This document shows positions 1-12,398 of a stretch of 64,000 nucleotides of DNA, one piece after another. Source of the stretch: Tigriopus japonicus. Lineage: Eukaryota > Arthropoda > Copepoda > Harpacticoida > Harpacticidae. The notes under the pieces are model-generated. The model did no database searches. It was not told where the DNA came from and saw only the letters and a list, made by a program, of their open reading frames with translations. A program made the translations under genes and the position numbers. Position 1 is the first letter of the stretch. Each line of letters begins with the position of its first letter. The stretch spans positions 4,018,390 through 4,082,389 of the forward strand of contig CM021321.1 of assembly GCA_010645155.1 (NCBI GenBank). The letters are read 5' to 3'.

Positions 1-1560
1 TCTCTTGGAAGTGACTTCCGTGTTCCACGTCATACACAGGTCCCTTGAGCTCCTTGATCTTTTGGGCGTTAATGATGATTTCGTTAAAATGATTGCCGTG
101 CTCAATGTCATAAACAGGGCCGAACAGGTTCTTGAGCTTTTGTGCTTGGCTGATGATGGTGTCAAACTTGTTTTCATGCTCAACAGCGTAAACGGGTCCA
201 GTTAGAGTCTTCACGGAATCAACGGTCTTAGCCAACTCATTGTAACTATGCTTGGTCTCTTCCAAACTATAGACTGGTCCCTCAAGCTTCTTTGGAGCAT
301 CCATTCTTACGCCTACAATAGCAAAGTGATGTCCTTCGCCATCCACTCTGTAGATGGGACCAACGAGATCCTGAGGTCCCGAAATCCTATCTGCAATCTC
401 GGCAAATTGATGGGACCGATCGATTTTATAAACAGGTCCAGCCAGTTGTTTCTGAGCATCCACATGAATAGTTTGATCCCTGTAACCGTGATTGGAATCA
501 ACGTCATAGACAGGTCCAACCAATTGCTTGACTTGATCCACGCTTTTAATAATCTCTTGGAAATGACTTCCATGTTCCACTTCATAAACCGGTCCAGTAA
601 GTTCCTTGATCTTTTGAGCATTGTTGATTATCACTTCGAAATGGTTCTTGTGACCCACATCGTAAACGGGTCCAAACAAGTTTTGAAGCTTCTCAGCGTG
701 CTTGACAATCTCATTGAATTGACTGTGATGTTCCACAGAATACACTGGTCCAGTCAAGCTCTTGACGCTTTCCATTGCTTTGTTGAGCTCATTGAAATGA
801 TGTTGCGATTCCTCGATGTTGTAGACGGGACCTTCCAATTGTTTGGGAACCTCGGCTCTTTGGCCCACAATGGCATAGCTATGTGCTCCATTGCCCACGT
901 TATAAACGGGTCCAACCAAGTCTTGAGGGCCCGAGACTCTGTCCATGATCTCATTATACATATGTTCTCGATCAATCTTGTACACAGGCCCAGATAGATT
1001 CCTGAGCTCGTTGACATGTTTGATGATCTCGCTGAAATGATGTTTGGAGTCAATGGGATAAACGGGACCCACCAAACTTTTAACACTCTCAACGTTTTTA
1101 ACAAGCTCTTGGAAGTGACTTCCGTGTTCCACATCATAGACGGGACCTGTGAGATTCTTGATCTTTTCTGCAGTTCCTATGATTTCTCTGAATTTGCTCG
1201 AGTGCTCACATTGGTAAACGGGTCCAACTAGATTCTCGAGCTTCTCAGCATGCTTGATGATGTCGGTGAAGACATTTTTGTGTTCCACATCATAAATGGG
1301 TCCTTTCAGCTCTTTGACCGAATCCAAGCTTTGTTGGATCATGTTGAAATGATGAGAGGATTGCTCAATATCATAAACAGGTCCTTCAAGGTTGGTGATC
1401 CTCTTTGCTCTCGGATTGGTGATGTTAAAATGATGACCCGTGGCACCAACATCATAAACAGGGCCGACAAGATCTTTGAGTGTGCTGGCTGTGACAATTA
1501 TCTCGTTGAAGCTACTTTTATGATCGGTGTTATAGACTGGTCCTGTCATCTCTCGCAAAC
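1..1560 (-). repeat. Seven-module super-repeat, period 552 bp (184 aa)
   Basis: Inside the last exon of the giant repeat gene the modules form a higher-order repeat. The equivalent LEGPVY codons recur at about 272, 824 and 1376, exactly 552 bp apart each time. Within each period the same distinctive modules follow in the same order: one with HHF/SYAIVG, one with LEGPVY, one with FGPVYD or its equivalent, one with VEHGSHFQE, and one with KIDR followed by RVSGPQDL. Modules further left in the protein (higher coordinates) do not show this order clearly, so the block probably spread more recently than the rest. Confidence 0.75.
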
Positions 1561-4500
1561 CCTTGATATGTTTTTCGATCTCGTTGAAGTGACTCTTATG
1601 TTCGCAATCGTAAACTGGGCCAGATAATGTTTTGAGTGTGTCTACATGCTTTTCGATCTCATTGAAGTGATGCTTACTATCCCCAGTAACATAAACCGGG
1701 GTCTGAAGGGTTTTCAAGGTATCTACCTGTTTGCTGAGTTCTGCAAACTTGTGGCCGCGCTCAATATCGAACACGGGTCCAGTGAGGTTCTTCAGGGTGT
1801 CCACATTCTTGGAGATTTCGCTAAAATGGTGTTGATGATCGGAGCTATAAACAGGTCCATGGAGTTCCTTCAAGGTCTCAGCGTGCTTTTGAATCTCTGA
1901 ATAGGCATGAGCTATTTGAGGGATGTCATAGACAGGTCCAGCTAAAGTTTGAATATTTCGAACTTTCCTTTCGATCTCATTGAAGTGATGGTGGATTTCC
2001 ACATCATAAACTGGACCTTGAAGATCTTTCAAAGCGTTAACATGTTCCATGACTTCGTTAAAGCTGTGCTTGTTGTCCATCTTGTAAACGGGCCCAACAA
2101 GCTCCTTCAGTTTCTCAGCTTGCTTTTGGATTTCATTGAAGTGATGACTGGATTCGCCAATGTCATAAACTGGACCATTCAAGTTTTTCAAAGAGTCCAC
2201 CGACTTGATAAGTTCCATATACTTGCTTTGATGATCCACATTGTACACAGGAGCTGTCAGTTGCTTCAACGTCTCGACATGACCTTCAATGACATCGTAG
2301 TGATGCTTGTAATCATCAGAGATATACACAGGACCCTTCAATGTTTTAAGTGAATCCACGTGTTTCTGAATCTCAGCAAAGCTATGCTTGACATCGTCCA
2401 AATAGATTGGACCCTTGAGCTCGGTAAGTTTGCTGGTCTGTTTCATGATCTCTGCAAAGTGATGTTTATCAGCCACGTCGTAAACGGGTCCAGCCAAGTT
2501 TTTCAAAGTATCAACCTTCTTTTGAATCTCATTGAAATGGTGACCAGTTTCGCCAATATCGTAGACAGGCCCCGTCAAATCCTTGAGCTCGTTAACATTC
2601 TTGACAATCTCGGAGAAGTGATGAGCAGAGTCGATTTGATACTTGGGCCCACTCAAGGTTTTTAGGGTGTCCACATGTTTCATGATCTCGTTGAAATGAT
2701 GTTCAGACTTTCCTATTTCGTACACTGGCCCATGAAGATTTTTGAGGGTGTCCACACTCTTGGTGATGACATCGAAATGATTCTTGGCTTCGACGTCATA
2801 AACTGGAGCGTTGAGTGTTTTCAAGCTCTCCACATTCTTCTCAATATTGGCAAAGTGATGATTGGGATTACCAATATCGTAAACTGGGCCTTGAAGTGTC
2901 TTCACATTTTCGATATGTTTCATGATCTCTTTGAAGTGATGGTCCCGATTGATGTCGTAGACGGGTCCCTTGAGGTCTTCCAATTTCTCCACATGCTTCT
3001 TGATCTCTTGGTAGTGATGCCCAGCCTCTGGTAAATAGACAGGAGTCTGCAGTGACTTCAGCTCACTTGACACGTGCTCAATTTGTCTGTAGTTGTGCTG
3101 ACTCAAAACATCATAGACCGGTCCCAAAAGCTCCCTGGTGTAGAGATTGATAGGTGCCTCAGGGGAGTAGTCATGCTTAGCCAAATCAGTATCATACTTG
3201 GAAGTACTCATGTCGGCTAACGACAAAGCATTGGAGACAATTTCTCTGAAATGATGTTCATGAGGCACGTCATAGACAGGCCCAACAATACCTCCCGGGA
3301 CATCAGCTCTTGGGTTCAGGGGATTATATCGATGTTGCTGATCAGTGGGATAGACAGGGCCATGAACTTGGTGCTCACCATCAAGACGTCCAGGAATGAC
3401 ATCATAGTGATTGGCACCATCCGCGGTATAAACAGGCCCCGTCATCACAAGTTCTCCTGGGACTTTGGGGGTGGTGATGTTGTATTGATTGGCAGATTCG
3501 ACATTAGCGTAGGCTGGACCGGCCATGATTCCTTGATGACTCACCTTAGTTGGCACAATGTTGTACTGATTGTGGGCATCGGCAGGGTAAACTGGTCCAT
3601 TGACTTGTTGAGTTCCAGGCACTCGAGGGGGTACAACGCCATAATGATGGCTTTCTTGGATACCAGGATACTTGGGTCCAGACATCTCAACAGGTCCCGA
3701 TACTCGGTCGGTCAAGGGATTGAATTGATTGGATGATTGGACGCCAGGATAAATGGGTGCCGTCATTTGCATTTCACCTTGAACTTTGGGAGAGTTTGGA
3801 TTGTAATGGTTGGATGCCTCCACTCCCTTGAATACTGGACCAGCCATCAGTTGCTCTCCTGGGACTCGTTCAGTCATCGGATTGTATTGATTATGATCAT
3901 CGACACCGGGATACTTTGGACCGGCCATTAGTGCATCATGTTGGACCTTGTCAGAATGCGGATTATACTTGATCTTGTCATCGACTCCAGGTCTTCGAGG
4001 TGTGCTATGTACGAGCTCCCCTGGGACCCGAGGGCCCAAGGGGGCGTATTCGTTATGTGACTCCACATTCGGCAACTTGGGACCAGTCATGACAATGTCA
4101 CCAGCCACCCGGCGGTCCACGATATTGAATTGATTTTGAGCCTGTATGCCAGGATACACGGGTCCATTCATGGCACTTCCATGCTCCACTTTGTCGGGAA
4201 CAGGTCCATAGTGGTGAGAGTAATCCACATTGGGCAATTTAGGGCCAAGCATAAGGGGCTCTGCTGCCTTGATGTCCACATTAGGTTGGTATTGGTTGGT
4301 ATGATCAATGTTAATGCCCCGATAATGAGGTGCCGCCATTACCTTCTCAGTTTCGACCTTGGGACCTTCCATAGGTGTGTATTGATTAGAGGATTCCACA
4401 TTGGGCAATTTGGGACCTAGCATGAGCCTATCACTTTGGACGCGTTCCGTTTGTGGATGGTATTGGCTGTGAGCTTCAACGCCCTTGTATACCGGAGCTG

Positions 4501-7385
4501 TGATCATAGATTGCCCATCCACTTTGGCCATTTCCGGTTTGTACTTGTGATTTGATTCCACAGAGTATACCGGAGTCATGAGGTTCTTCAATTCATGAGC
4601 ATGAGTAACCAGTTCTTGAAACGAATGGTTTTTCTGGACGTCATAGACTGGGCCTTTGAGGTTTTTCAACTCATGGGCATGCATCATTAATTGCTGGAAA
4701 TGGTGACCCCGATCAATTTCATACACGGGACCTTGGAGATTCCTGATAGCTTCCGCATGCATGATGACCTCTTTGAAATGGTTCACAGCGTCCACATCAT
4801 AAATGGGACCAACCAGATTGGCTGATAGCTTCTTGGCCTTCTCTAACTCTTCATCGACCTCCAAATCCATTCCAGTGAAATTGTGTTCTCTGTCTATTTG
4901 GAACTTGGGACCTTGAAGCTCATGGGGTAGGTCATTATGAGGCCGAGCTGGAACATACTGATTTTTTGGTTCAACGCCACGGACCGGAGTTTGCATTGTT
5001 TTAGGAGCTGCTTCTCCTGGAATGTCCAATTTCCCATCAGCAGGGTACTTGTGTCCATGTTCCACATCGTATGCCGGTTTCTGAAGGGATTCCACTTTGT
5101 TGGTAATGGTGTCTTCCTTCGTGAATTTGTGTTTGTGCTCAACGTCATAAGCTGGCTTTTGCAATGTCTTATTTTCATGGGAAGGAGGTGCCTTGTCTTC
5201 AAAGCTGTGCTTGGATTCCACGTTGTAGACGGGAAACTTCAAGTCGTCTTTCCCTTTGTTCTCGGTTGATGTGACATCTTTGGGATATTCGTGTTGATGA
5301 TCCACAGGATAAACCGGACCTTGGATCTCACTCGTGTCATGATGGGTTCCAGCGTACTTCTCCACGCCAAATTTGGAAGCAGTCTGAGCGTTGGAAGATG
5401 CACTGGTTTTGCTGGGGGTTGTTGTTTGTGCAGGTTGACCACCTCCTCCAACTGAAGCTCCCGCACCCGGTTTATCGTCATCGGGCTTTGAATCGCTGTA
5501 ACCTCCACCGTCAGCATCATCATCACCATTTTCTGGATCTTTCTTTTCCTTTTGATCATCCTTTGAGCCGCTCTAAAAAGACGAGGAGAAGGTTATGTAA
5601 GCGCGTTATGAGCCATGACTGTTAAATTATTTTATATTTTCAGGGACTTTTAAAAGCTATTATGAGATTATTGCGGATCTTAACATAACGAATGAAACTT
5701 GTTTAGAAATAAACAAGGATGACGAAATATCTGGATGGATTGGCTATCGGCGAAAGACGTCCTCTGAACTTTGAGTTTGACAGCAAACTAGCATTCATCA
5801 AGCTAACTATTCAATGGGTAATTCAAAGTCACACGTTAATTTTCAATATTAAATACTGAGAGAGCTATAAACACTGTTCAAATTAACGTTGCTATTGTCC
5901 AATAGGACAAATAGTACGGCATGTTACTTTTTCCCACTTTCCTTGCACTAGTTTGGCAAGTACATAGGAATTTTCAAGATGTTGTTATTGCACAAAGCGG
6001 CAGATTATAATGAAAATAGATGTGACATTCCTAATAAGGCTAACGGGTCTTAATTGAAAAATAATTGCTTGAAAGGAGCTCGATCTGTAAGCAACATGGA
6101 TAGAGCTGAACTCCTGACCCTCAGCCTCCATGTATTTTGTCATTCTAGCGTTAATCCAGCCTTCGTAATATGCACCTCAAAAGCGCCTCTACTTCCCGAA
6201 TGAAAGAATATCTCTGAATGATTTCTGAGTGAATATTTGTTCAATTTTGCATCAAACGTTATAAAAGTATCACCCCCGATGAACTGAGAGTTACCTTTGA
6301 TTTTTGGGCTGCGTTTGAGCTGGATGATTGGTCTTGCTTTTGAGTTGATGAGGTCTTTGAGGATGACGAGGACGAAGTTGTGGTCATCTCAAAAGATCCA
6401 CCTCCAGATCCTCCACCCGAAGTTGGGCCTCCACCAGAGCTGGAAGTTGTCTTTCTGGTAGTTGTGACAGAGCCGCCTTCTCCGCCACTTCCACCACTCT
6501 GTAAGTAATTTCAAATATACGTATTGTCTACTGGCACTTTGTTTATGTAGTACCCAAGTATTGTGTTTTTCGGATTAGTCTCTTAGGAATGTAAAACAAT
6601 TGGCAAAATCAAGTAGCTCGTGAAAAGATGCTTCTTCTCTGATTGATAACTTTTCAAAATTGTTTTAATGTTATGATCATACCTGGTAGGATATAGTGGT
6701 CTTTCCACCCCCTGGGCCTTCGGATGTGTATTCAGTAGTTGTCCTGGTAGTGGTGTACGTCACTTCCATTTCATCCCCACTCTCCTGTAAGTGGGCTCCC
6801 CAAGTTAGTGTTATTCGTTATACATCATGCAAAAATGAAGATATGAAAGAAAAAACTGTTGGATGACCTTCAAAACTAGTCAGATTTTTTTATCATAACT
6901 AAAAAATTGTTTTTGGATTATGTTATGATACGCTTGATTAAAATTATCTCTAGATCATAATTCACCATCCCGTGCAAATAGTGTACCTGTTCTTTGGACG
7001 GAGTATCCTCTTCCTCCTAAAATGGAACATACTCCAAACATTACGTCAATTTCAAACAAAATATTCAGGCTACTTTTCCACCTGAGATCAGTTTCTGATT
7101 TGATAAGATATATGTAATCCTTAGCCATTTATTCGAATGTTAACAAAAGATTGGCTAGGTTTGGTTAACTTGCTTTAAAAGGTTCCGAGACTTTACCTCA
7201 AATTCTTCGACATCGAGCTCATATGTAACCACGGTTCCATCGGGGAGAGTTTCTTCATATGTGCCCGCTTTTCCGCCCATTTTGGCCATTAGGGCCTCTG
7301 CATCCAATGCCCCATCCACAGTGCCTCCAGTTTCGTCCAAAATTTCGGTGGTGACATGCCCCTCTTTGATGGTCTTGGTAGCCAT
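1..7385 (-). CDS. Giant modular repeat protein (GPVY...HHF repeats), 3' end beyond window
   Basis: Five coding exons: 7197-7385, 6987-7016, 6683-6784, 6295-6498 and 1-5572 (open at the edge). Every junction has GT/AG and every complete exon is a multiple of three (63, 10, 34 and 68 codons), so all introns are phase 0. The ATG at 7385 has A at -3 and G at +4. The N-terminus is acidic, then Gly/Ser/Thr-rich, with no signal peptide or membrane segment, so the protein is probably intracellular. The last exon encodes about 67 tandem modules of 26-29 residues. Class B modules (consensus GPVYDVExxHHFNEI followed by a KHVxxLKxL-type stretch) fill about 1-3290 and 4560-5340. Class A modules (GPxYPGVESSNxYNP) lie between them. 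About 2030 residues are visible. I do not recognise the family. Length, modularity and cytoplasmic character suggest a cytoskeletal or muscle scaffold; that is inference. A paralogue lies at 16643-18415. Confidence 0.85.
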
Positions 7386-7411
7386 CTTTGACCTCTACTT
7401 GCTTAGTGTTA

Positions 7412-7560
7412 CTAAAATATTTCCGAGCAGCCAGAAACTTTAAGCAATGTTAAGAGCCAACAATTTGACGCTAAAACCTTACCTTTGGTTGATATGCAGG
7501 ATATAAATACAATAAATAAGAGTCTGAGATCGATTTCAGGTTCGTTGGGCCGACTTTTTT
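7412..7560 (-). promoter_or_regulatory. Putative 5' leader intron and upstream region of the giant repeat gene
   Basis: On the minus strand a good donor (AAAG then GTAAGG, exon end 7483) lies 71 bp before an acceptor (ATATTTTAG, exon start 7411). This implies a non-coding first exon ending at 7483 and a short leader intron at 7412-7482. The minus strand also carries TATTTATA at 7502-7509, which matches the core of a MEF2-type site as well as a loose TATA. Its function is not shown, and it may lie inside the leader exon. Confidence 0.35.
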
Positions 7561-8142
7561 CTTGTTCACTTTATCTGATCTCACTTCAGCTTAAACCAAG
7601 CAATTACTCTAAAGCTGATGGTCTTCAATTTTGATACTATTTCCAGAAATGACTCTTATTTGATTCTTCGCTGTTAATCCTCCATGTTAAAAGTCGACTG
7701 AAAAGAACGCTTTCACGCAGTGCTCGCCCAAAATGCGCCCCCCCCCTTGCTCATATTTTTTGAAGCTAAATCAACTGTTGTAGTAAGTAGACCTTTCCAG
7801 GCCTTATTGAGTAACGGGCTGGGATGACCTGACCTAGAGACTTTCGTCGAGGAACAAAATACTAGAAACTTTCCCATTTCCCCTTGATCCCGTGCCAAGT
7901 AAATTCAATGATGTGTCCTCGAAGTGAGTTCACAATCTCAGGTCTGTTTTGAACGAGTGACACATTTGCTTCCACTGTATTGAACGACATTTTCGGGTTC
8001 TTTAATAAAAAACGACATAATTAAGGTGACCGTTTACAATTGACAAAAAAGAATATATTGGTCAAAAGACATGCCTTGGAGCAAGGGTGGTCAACCGCTT
8101 ATGGGTAAAGGACTTAAGGCCCTTGAAATTTGGATTTGTTTG
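7561..8142. other. Intergenic, nothing recognised
   Basis: No coding potential or recognisable repeat. A short C run lies near 7739-7745. The last ~60 bases flank a small hAT-type element. Confidence 0.6.
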
Positions 8143-8150
8143 GTGTAGAC

Positions 8151-8321
8151 CAGGGGTTCATAATTTTTTGAGCCAGATAGGTTAGATAATAGTTAGTTTT
8201 AATAAATTAAAAAAACGTTAAGTTTGGAAAACTTTGACTGTTTTGGTATTTTTCAAAAAATCGCCGGGCCACCTTGGAGGACGCCCTTTGGGGGCCCTGG
8301 CCCCCAGTTTAATAACCGCTT
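8151..8321. mobile_element. hAT-type MITE, 171 bp, perfect 8-bp TSD
   Basis: The 8-bp direct repeat GTGTAGAC flanks the element at 8143-8150 and 8322-8329. The ends are imperfect inverted repeats: CAGGGGTTCATAA on the left and AAGCGGTTATTAAA on the right, read inwards. An 8-bp duplication with CAGGGGT-like ends is typical of the hAT superfamily. There is no transposase, so it is non-autonomous. Confidence 0.75.
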
Positions 8322-8608
8322 GTGTAGACACACCAAACACAATCAAACTGCTCTGGGTCCCTGATTTTGGACTTCCATGGATTTGGACATATTTGTGTCT
8401 CTGGGTACAATTTTTGGGGTTACATTGGTATTTTGAACTCCCAAAGTTGCTAAACAGTGACAAAATAATTGTAATGGATATAATAAAAAATAACTAACTG
8501 TATTTTCTATACGTTCTTGCTCCAAGTAATTTTTGAGATTGGGATAGCATCTTAGATGTCGTAGAGCATTCAAGAGATCCACAAACTAGAGCCATGGATC
8601 GTTATTAT

Positions 8609-9189
8609 TAGTGAGAGGTTTGGACGCAAATAACGTTAATGTATCTTTAAAAATTAGCTTCAGAAAAGAGTCTTGTAACCAAGCGCAACAAAATCCACAA
8701 ATTTAATCCAATCTTTTTTAGTTCCAGAATTATAGTCCTAGTCAATTCCATTTTTCGAACTCTAATTTTAAAAAAATCGACTTTATTTCGTAAAAAAGAT
8801 CTCCCTTTTTGGCATCCAATAAAGTGGTGCATGGTAAATGGTATATATAAAGTTACTAAAGTGCATAAACCTGTACGTAAAATCTTCAACCTAAGTAGAG
8901 GGGAGCTTTGTTAGTGAAGGTATCACATCTTAAGAAGTTTGTATCTGAAAAACCAAATAGAAAAATATAGGGTGAGAGAAATCACTCGTTTCTGTATCTG
9001 TATCTAAATCAAATTTAAAAAAAGACTGATCCTAAAAATTGTATTTAATACCAAAACCACTCTTGAAAATCACAATGCAAATTAACGCTCAAAATGAAAA
9101 CCAATGCAAATAAGTGCTCAAAATGCAAATCAGTGAAAATAAGGGGCCAAAACGCCAAAAAAGTGATTTGCATCAAATTTCCAGGCCTA
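8609..9189. mobile_element. Possible hAT-type element, 581 bp
   Basis: Near-identical 8-mers (GTTATTAT at 8601-8608 and CTTATTAT at 9190-9197) flank a segment that begins TAGTGAGAGG and ends, read inwards, TAGGCCTGG. Both ends soon reach a GCAAAT motif, and GCAAAT-type motifs recur near the right end (9080-9170) as subterminal repeats. The TIRs are weak, so the call is tentative. Confidence 0.45.
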
Positions 9190-9197
9190 CTTATTAT

Positions 9198-10418
9198 GGT
9201 ATGTGGATGTTTTTAATTTAATGCCTGAAAATATTTTCTTTGACACTTGATTAAGTCTTCTACAAACACGTTTTACAAAACATATCATTTTCAATGGGTA
9301 ATATTTGTGCCATATCTGTCTGGGAAACATATTGGTATGAGTAATTTGGCGTTAAAGTTTAACAACATTAATAAAACCGAGTGTTATCTGTGTCAAAAAA
9401 GGCGTGTCTATTTGTTTGGTTCAATAATCTAAAGCTTTTTAGAATTTGTTTCATGTTGAGACCCGACCAGGAAACAAGCGTAAGAGAAATGTTATCATTT
9501 CCATATTTGAAAGACTTAAATATTATTGCTCAACTGAGAAAATCCATTGATCTAATGAAAATGAAAAATATTTAAAAACAAAAATGGTATAAAAAACAAT
9601 ATAAGTACCTTTTCTGTAAAATGAAATTAAAAATGTCACAACCTATTCCTCCAACCAAAAGTATTTTATTAAATAAATTAATAAAAATAAATAATAAATT
9701 TGTAAATGAGCGGTCTTGGATCCACCGTGTAATCACGAAATTGGCGGTAATGACCAGAACCGAACGTCGACCTTGTTCATGGCCTAAGTTTGGGTTTTGT
9801 CTTGGCCTGACCCCACCCTCTTTTGAAAATGCACATTCAAAGGGAAGGCTGATGAGCGAGCCTCATCGGCTAAGAATATCTGTTGACGGCATTACGTCGA
9901 ACAAAAAACTCAAAGGGGACGAGGCTTCTTCGTCCCTGATTTGCGTGTGCCATGCAAAGATAACATTCTTCTCTCGATTGTCTTATGAGAGTACAAAAAG
10001 ACAATAAAGTAGCAAAAGAATCAACAAAATCGATTATTAAGATGTTAGTAAGAGACCCTGAAGTACGTCTAAGGTCCTAAGTAGTCTTTTTTTCAATATT
10101 GGAAACAAAAAATTCTCGGAAATGAGGAGCCACAGCAAATTGCCACTATTTTCTCTACATTTAATCAACACAAATGCATAGAATTAGATTAATATTAACG
10201 AATGGCAATAATGAATATCAATTTTAGCTTTGTGCATGTTAAATGTTTCATAACAATGCATGGTACATATAAATATTGAAGGGGCAAGTAAAATGAAAAA
10301 TTCTTTGTTCACCCGATTGTAATTGAAATCAAAATTGCTTGGTTACAATTAAAATTTCAAGTTGCTGTTTACAAAATTGGTTGGTAAACCGAATACCGTA
10401 AAAATGTGAAATGTAACC
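9198..10418. other. Intergenic, no supported gene
   Basis: AT-rich. A 128-codon open frame at 9621-10007 has no recognisable domain and no splice or start context, and I do not call it a gene. Confidence 0.5.
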
Positions 10419-10426
10419 ATCATGAT

Positions 10427-10615
10427 TAGGGCTCGGAAAAACTTGCAGCTTTTTGGTCGAAAGTTGCAATATTTTTTTGTTAAAATGTGCACTCAATTCG
10501 ACGAAAGTTGCTGTTTTGAGTAAAACTTCTCAGAATTTTGGTGATACAGGCATAGAAATGTCAAAAGTTCCAATTTTTGGTGCAAGCTGCACTTAGCAAC
10601 TTTATCGAAGCCCTA
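10427..10615. mobile_element. hAT-type MITE, 189 bp
   Basis: The ends are TAGGGCTCGG on the left and TAGGGCTTCG read inwards on the right. They are flanked by 8-mers matching at 6 of 8 positions (ATCATGAT at 10419-10426, ATTATAAT at 10616-10623). GAAAGTTGC-like motifs recur inside as subterminal repeats. An old non-autonomous copy. Confidence 0.6.
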
Positions 10616-10623
10616 ATTATAAT

Positions 10624-10705
10624 AATGATTCATTTATTTATAGGGAAGCCCATTCCTTTGTATCGGGAATTTTAAAAAATCCACAACCAATCCCCCCAAA
10701 AATAC
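10624..10705 (+). mobile_element. Relic 3' tail of the CR1/Jockey-like LINE
   Basis: It resembles the 3' untranslated end seen after the better-preserved copy at 27836-27930: an AATGATT start, then GGGAAGCCCATTCC, a TGTA...GGGAATTTTAAAAAATCC stretch and a C/A-rich terminus. No coding sequence remains. Confidence 0.5.
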
Positions 10706-12398
10706 TTATTAACTGGGTGGCATTTTTAATGTGAGCACTTTACCATGGTCTTTTACTATTTATTTCATTTACTTAACAGATTCATAATGTAAAAATTATC
10801 TAAGGAATTTTTGCCATGCAATACAAATCCTTGCAATACAACATATACCGCAAATTCTGGTCTCTATTTGAACTATTTGAAGCAATCTTTTTTGATAGCA
10901 GTTTTAGCTTTCTTTATAGGGGGTGCTGTTCCCTGCACAAGCAAGTAAACGATCAATTAAATCAAAAGCTAGTACCTTTTTGGCTCGAATTCAAGCTTTT
11001 TTGGCCTCAGGTCTTAGATTGACCTTCTCTAGTGTCACGGGTATTTTTGACTCTTCTGATATGTACTTTCTCCGTGTGCACACCCATCGTAGTACGGAAT
11101 GTGAGGGGAAATATGGACGGAATTATTTCTTCTTTGCGCTTAAAATAACTTAATTAAAAACAATTTGAAAGGGTGGGCGATGACATTAAAATGACACCCA
11201 CTTCAATTTGGCCAAACCTATCAAACTTGAGTTCATTAAAACTTACCCTGACAATCTTTTTAGGCACTGCTGTTTAGGTTTTCTCCTTTTCTTCTGTTCT
11301 TTTATATTTCCACAAAAAATCTTAAAATGCGAAATAACGCAACACATTTCAGTTGCTTCTCGCAACCTCGAGAAATTTGTCTTGCTTTGTAAGGAACATT
11401 TCTCCTCAGGTTTGGAAAAAACACATTCAAACTGTTTTATTGCCACCTTGCTTCATTGCCTGCTTACAATACATTCTACGTGAAACGTAAATATACGACA
11501 TGAGGTCATGATGCTGTCATGGGGTCGTAAATGCACACCCATTGTTTTGGACCTTGAAGTCAGGCAAGCAAGATATTTGAGGACCGATCGACTTTGTGAT
11601 TTTGCCTTTGGGTGATGCACGTAGGACAACGACGTATCATGTATTGTTTCTGGGGCAAACTTGAGCTTTCCTGACCTGATGTGTAAGTACTACTGTAACG
11701 GAAGATCTCGCGTGCAACAGAATTCCTCGACGTCTACTAAAAGGAAACTTCGATAAAGGTTCAAATTTGGCCACGAGATGGAGCCAAAATAGGGACAGAC
11801 TGTCCTCATTTTAGAGCTATCCTCGAGCTAAACTTATTACCAAAACCGGAGTTTAGATGATTAGATTGATTTTTCTTCATAGTTCGAGTCTTTTGGAGTT
11901 CATACACAATATCATTGTGCTGAAATATCGTGTTGATTTATCAAATATTTCGTAGAAATATTTTCCCACATTTTCATATGATGTCTTGAACTTTGTTTCC
12001 TAAACGTCATTTCTGCTCTTTTGGCAAGTTGTTCATTTTTTTTTAGAAATGAGAGGGTATCCAGGCAATGTACAAAATATCATGAAATAAATATATGTTA
12101 AATTTTGTGAAGGCCATCTACATGACAAAATGTTAACTTTCTTTGAAATGGTCTATAGAGCATATTCAAGAAGAAATCAAATAGAGGATCTCTGTGATCT
12201 GACTTGAACGTTTGAGTTAATTGATCATTTGATCCCTTTTGACCACTTAAAAGCAAATCATAGTTTTAAGAGGGCCTTCATTTTCTTGCCTCTGATATAA
12301 AATCATCTTTGGGCATGGCGATGCAAGATAAGGGGAGTGTCAGTTTTTGCAATCGAACGGATTTTTTTCCCGAGGGCTGCATATTTCATGAAAATGCA
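10706..12398. other. Intergenic, nothing recognised
   Basis: No exon-like open frames with splice context. The short open frames on both strands (for example 11208-11483) look random in composition. Confidence 0.5.

Noticed and set aside
248..997. Long plus-strand open frames over 5-3931 (for example 249 and 161 codons)
   Set aside because: They are antisense shadows of the repetitive minus-strand exon. The minus frame is open for the whole 5.5 kb and connects to in-frame upstream exons.
1..5572. CRISPR-like or satellite array because of the regular 75-85 bp spacing
   Set aside because: The spacing is that of protein modules; divergence falls mostly at third positions and variable codons. 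There are no identical repeats or spacers, and the context is eukaryotic.
9621..10007. 128-codon plus-strand open frame
   Set aside because: No domain, no splice or promoter context, composition like the surrounding non-coding DNA.
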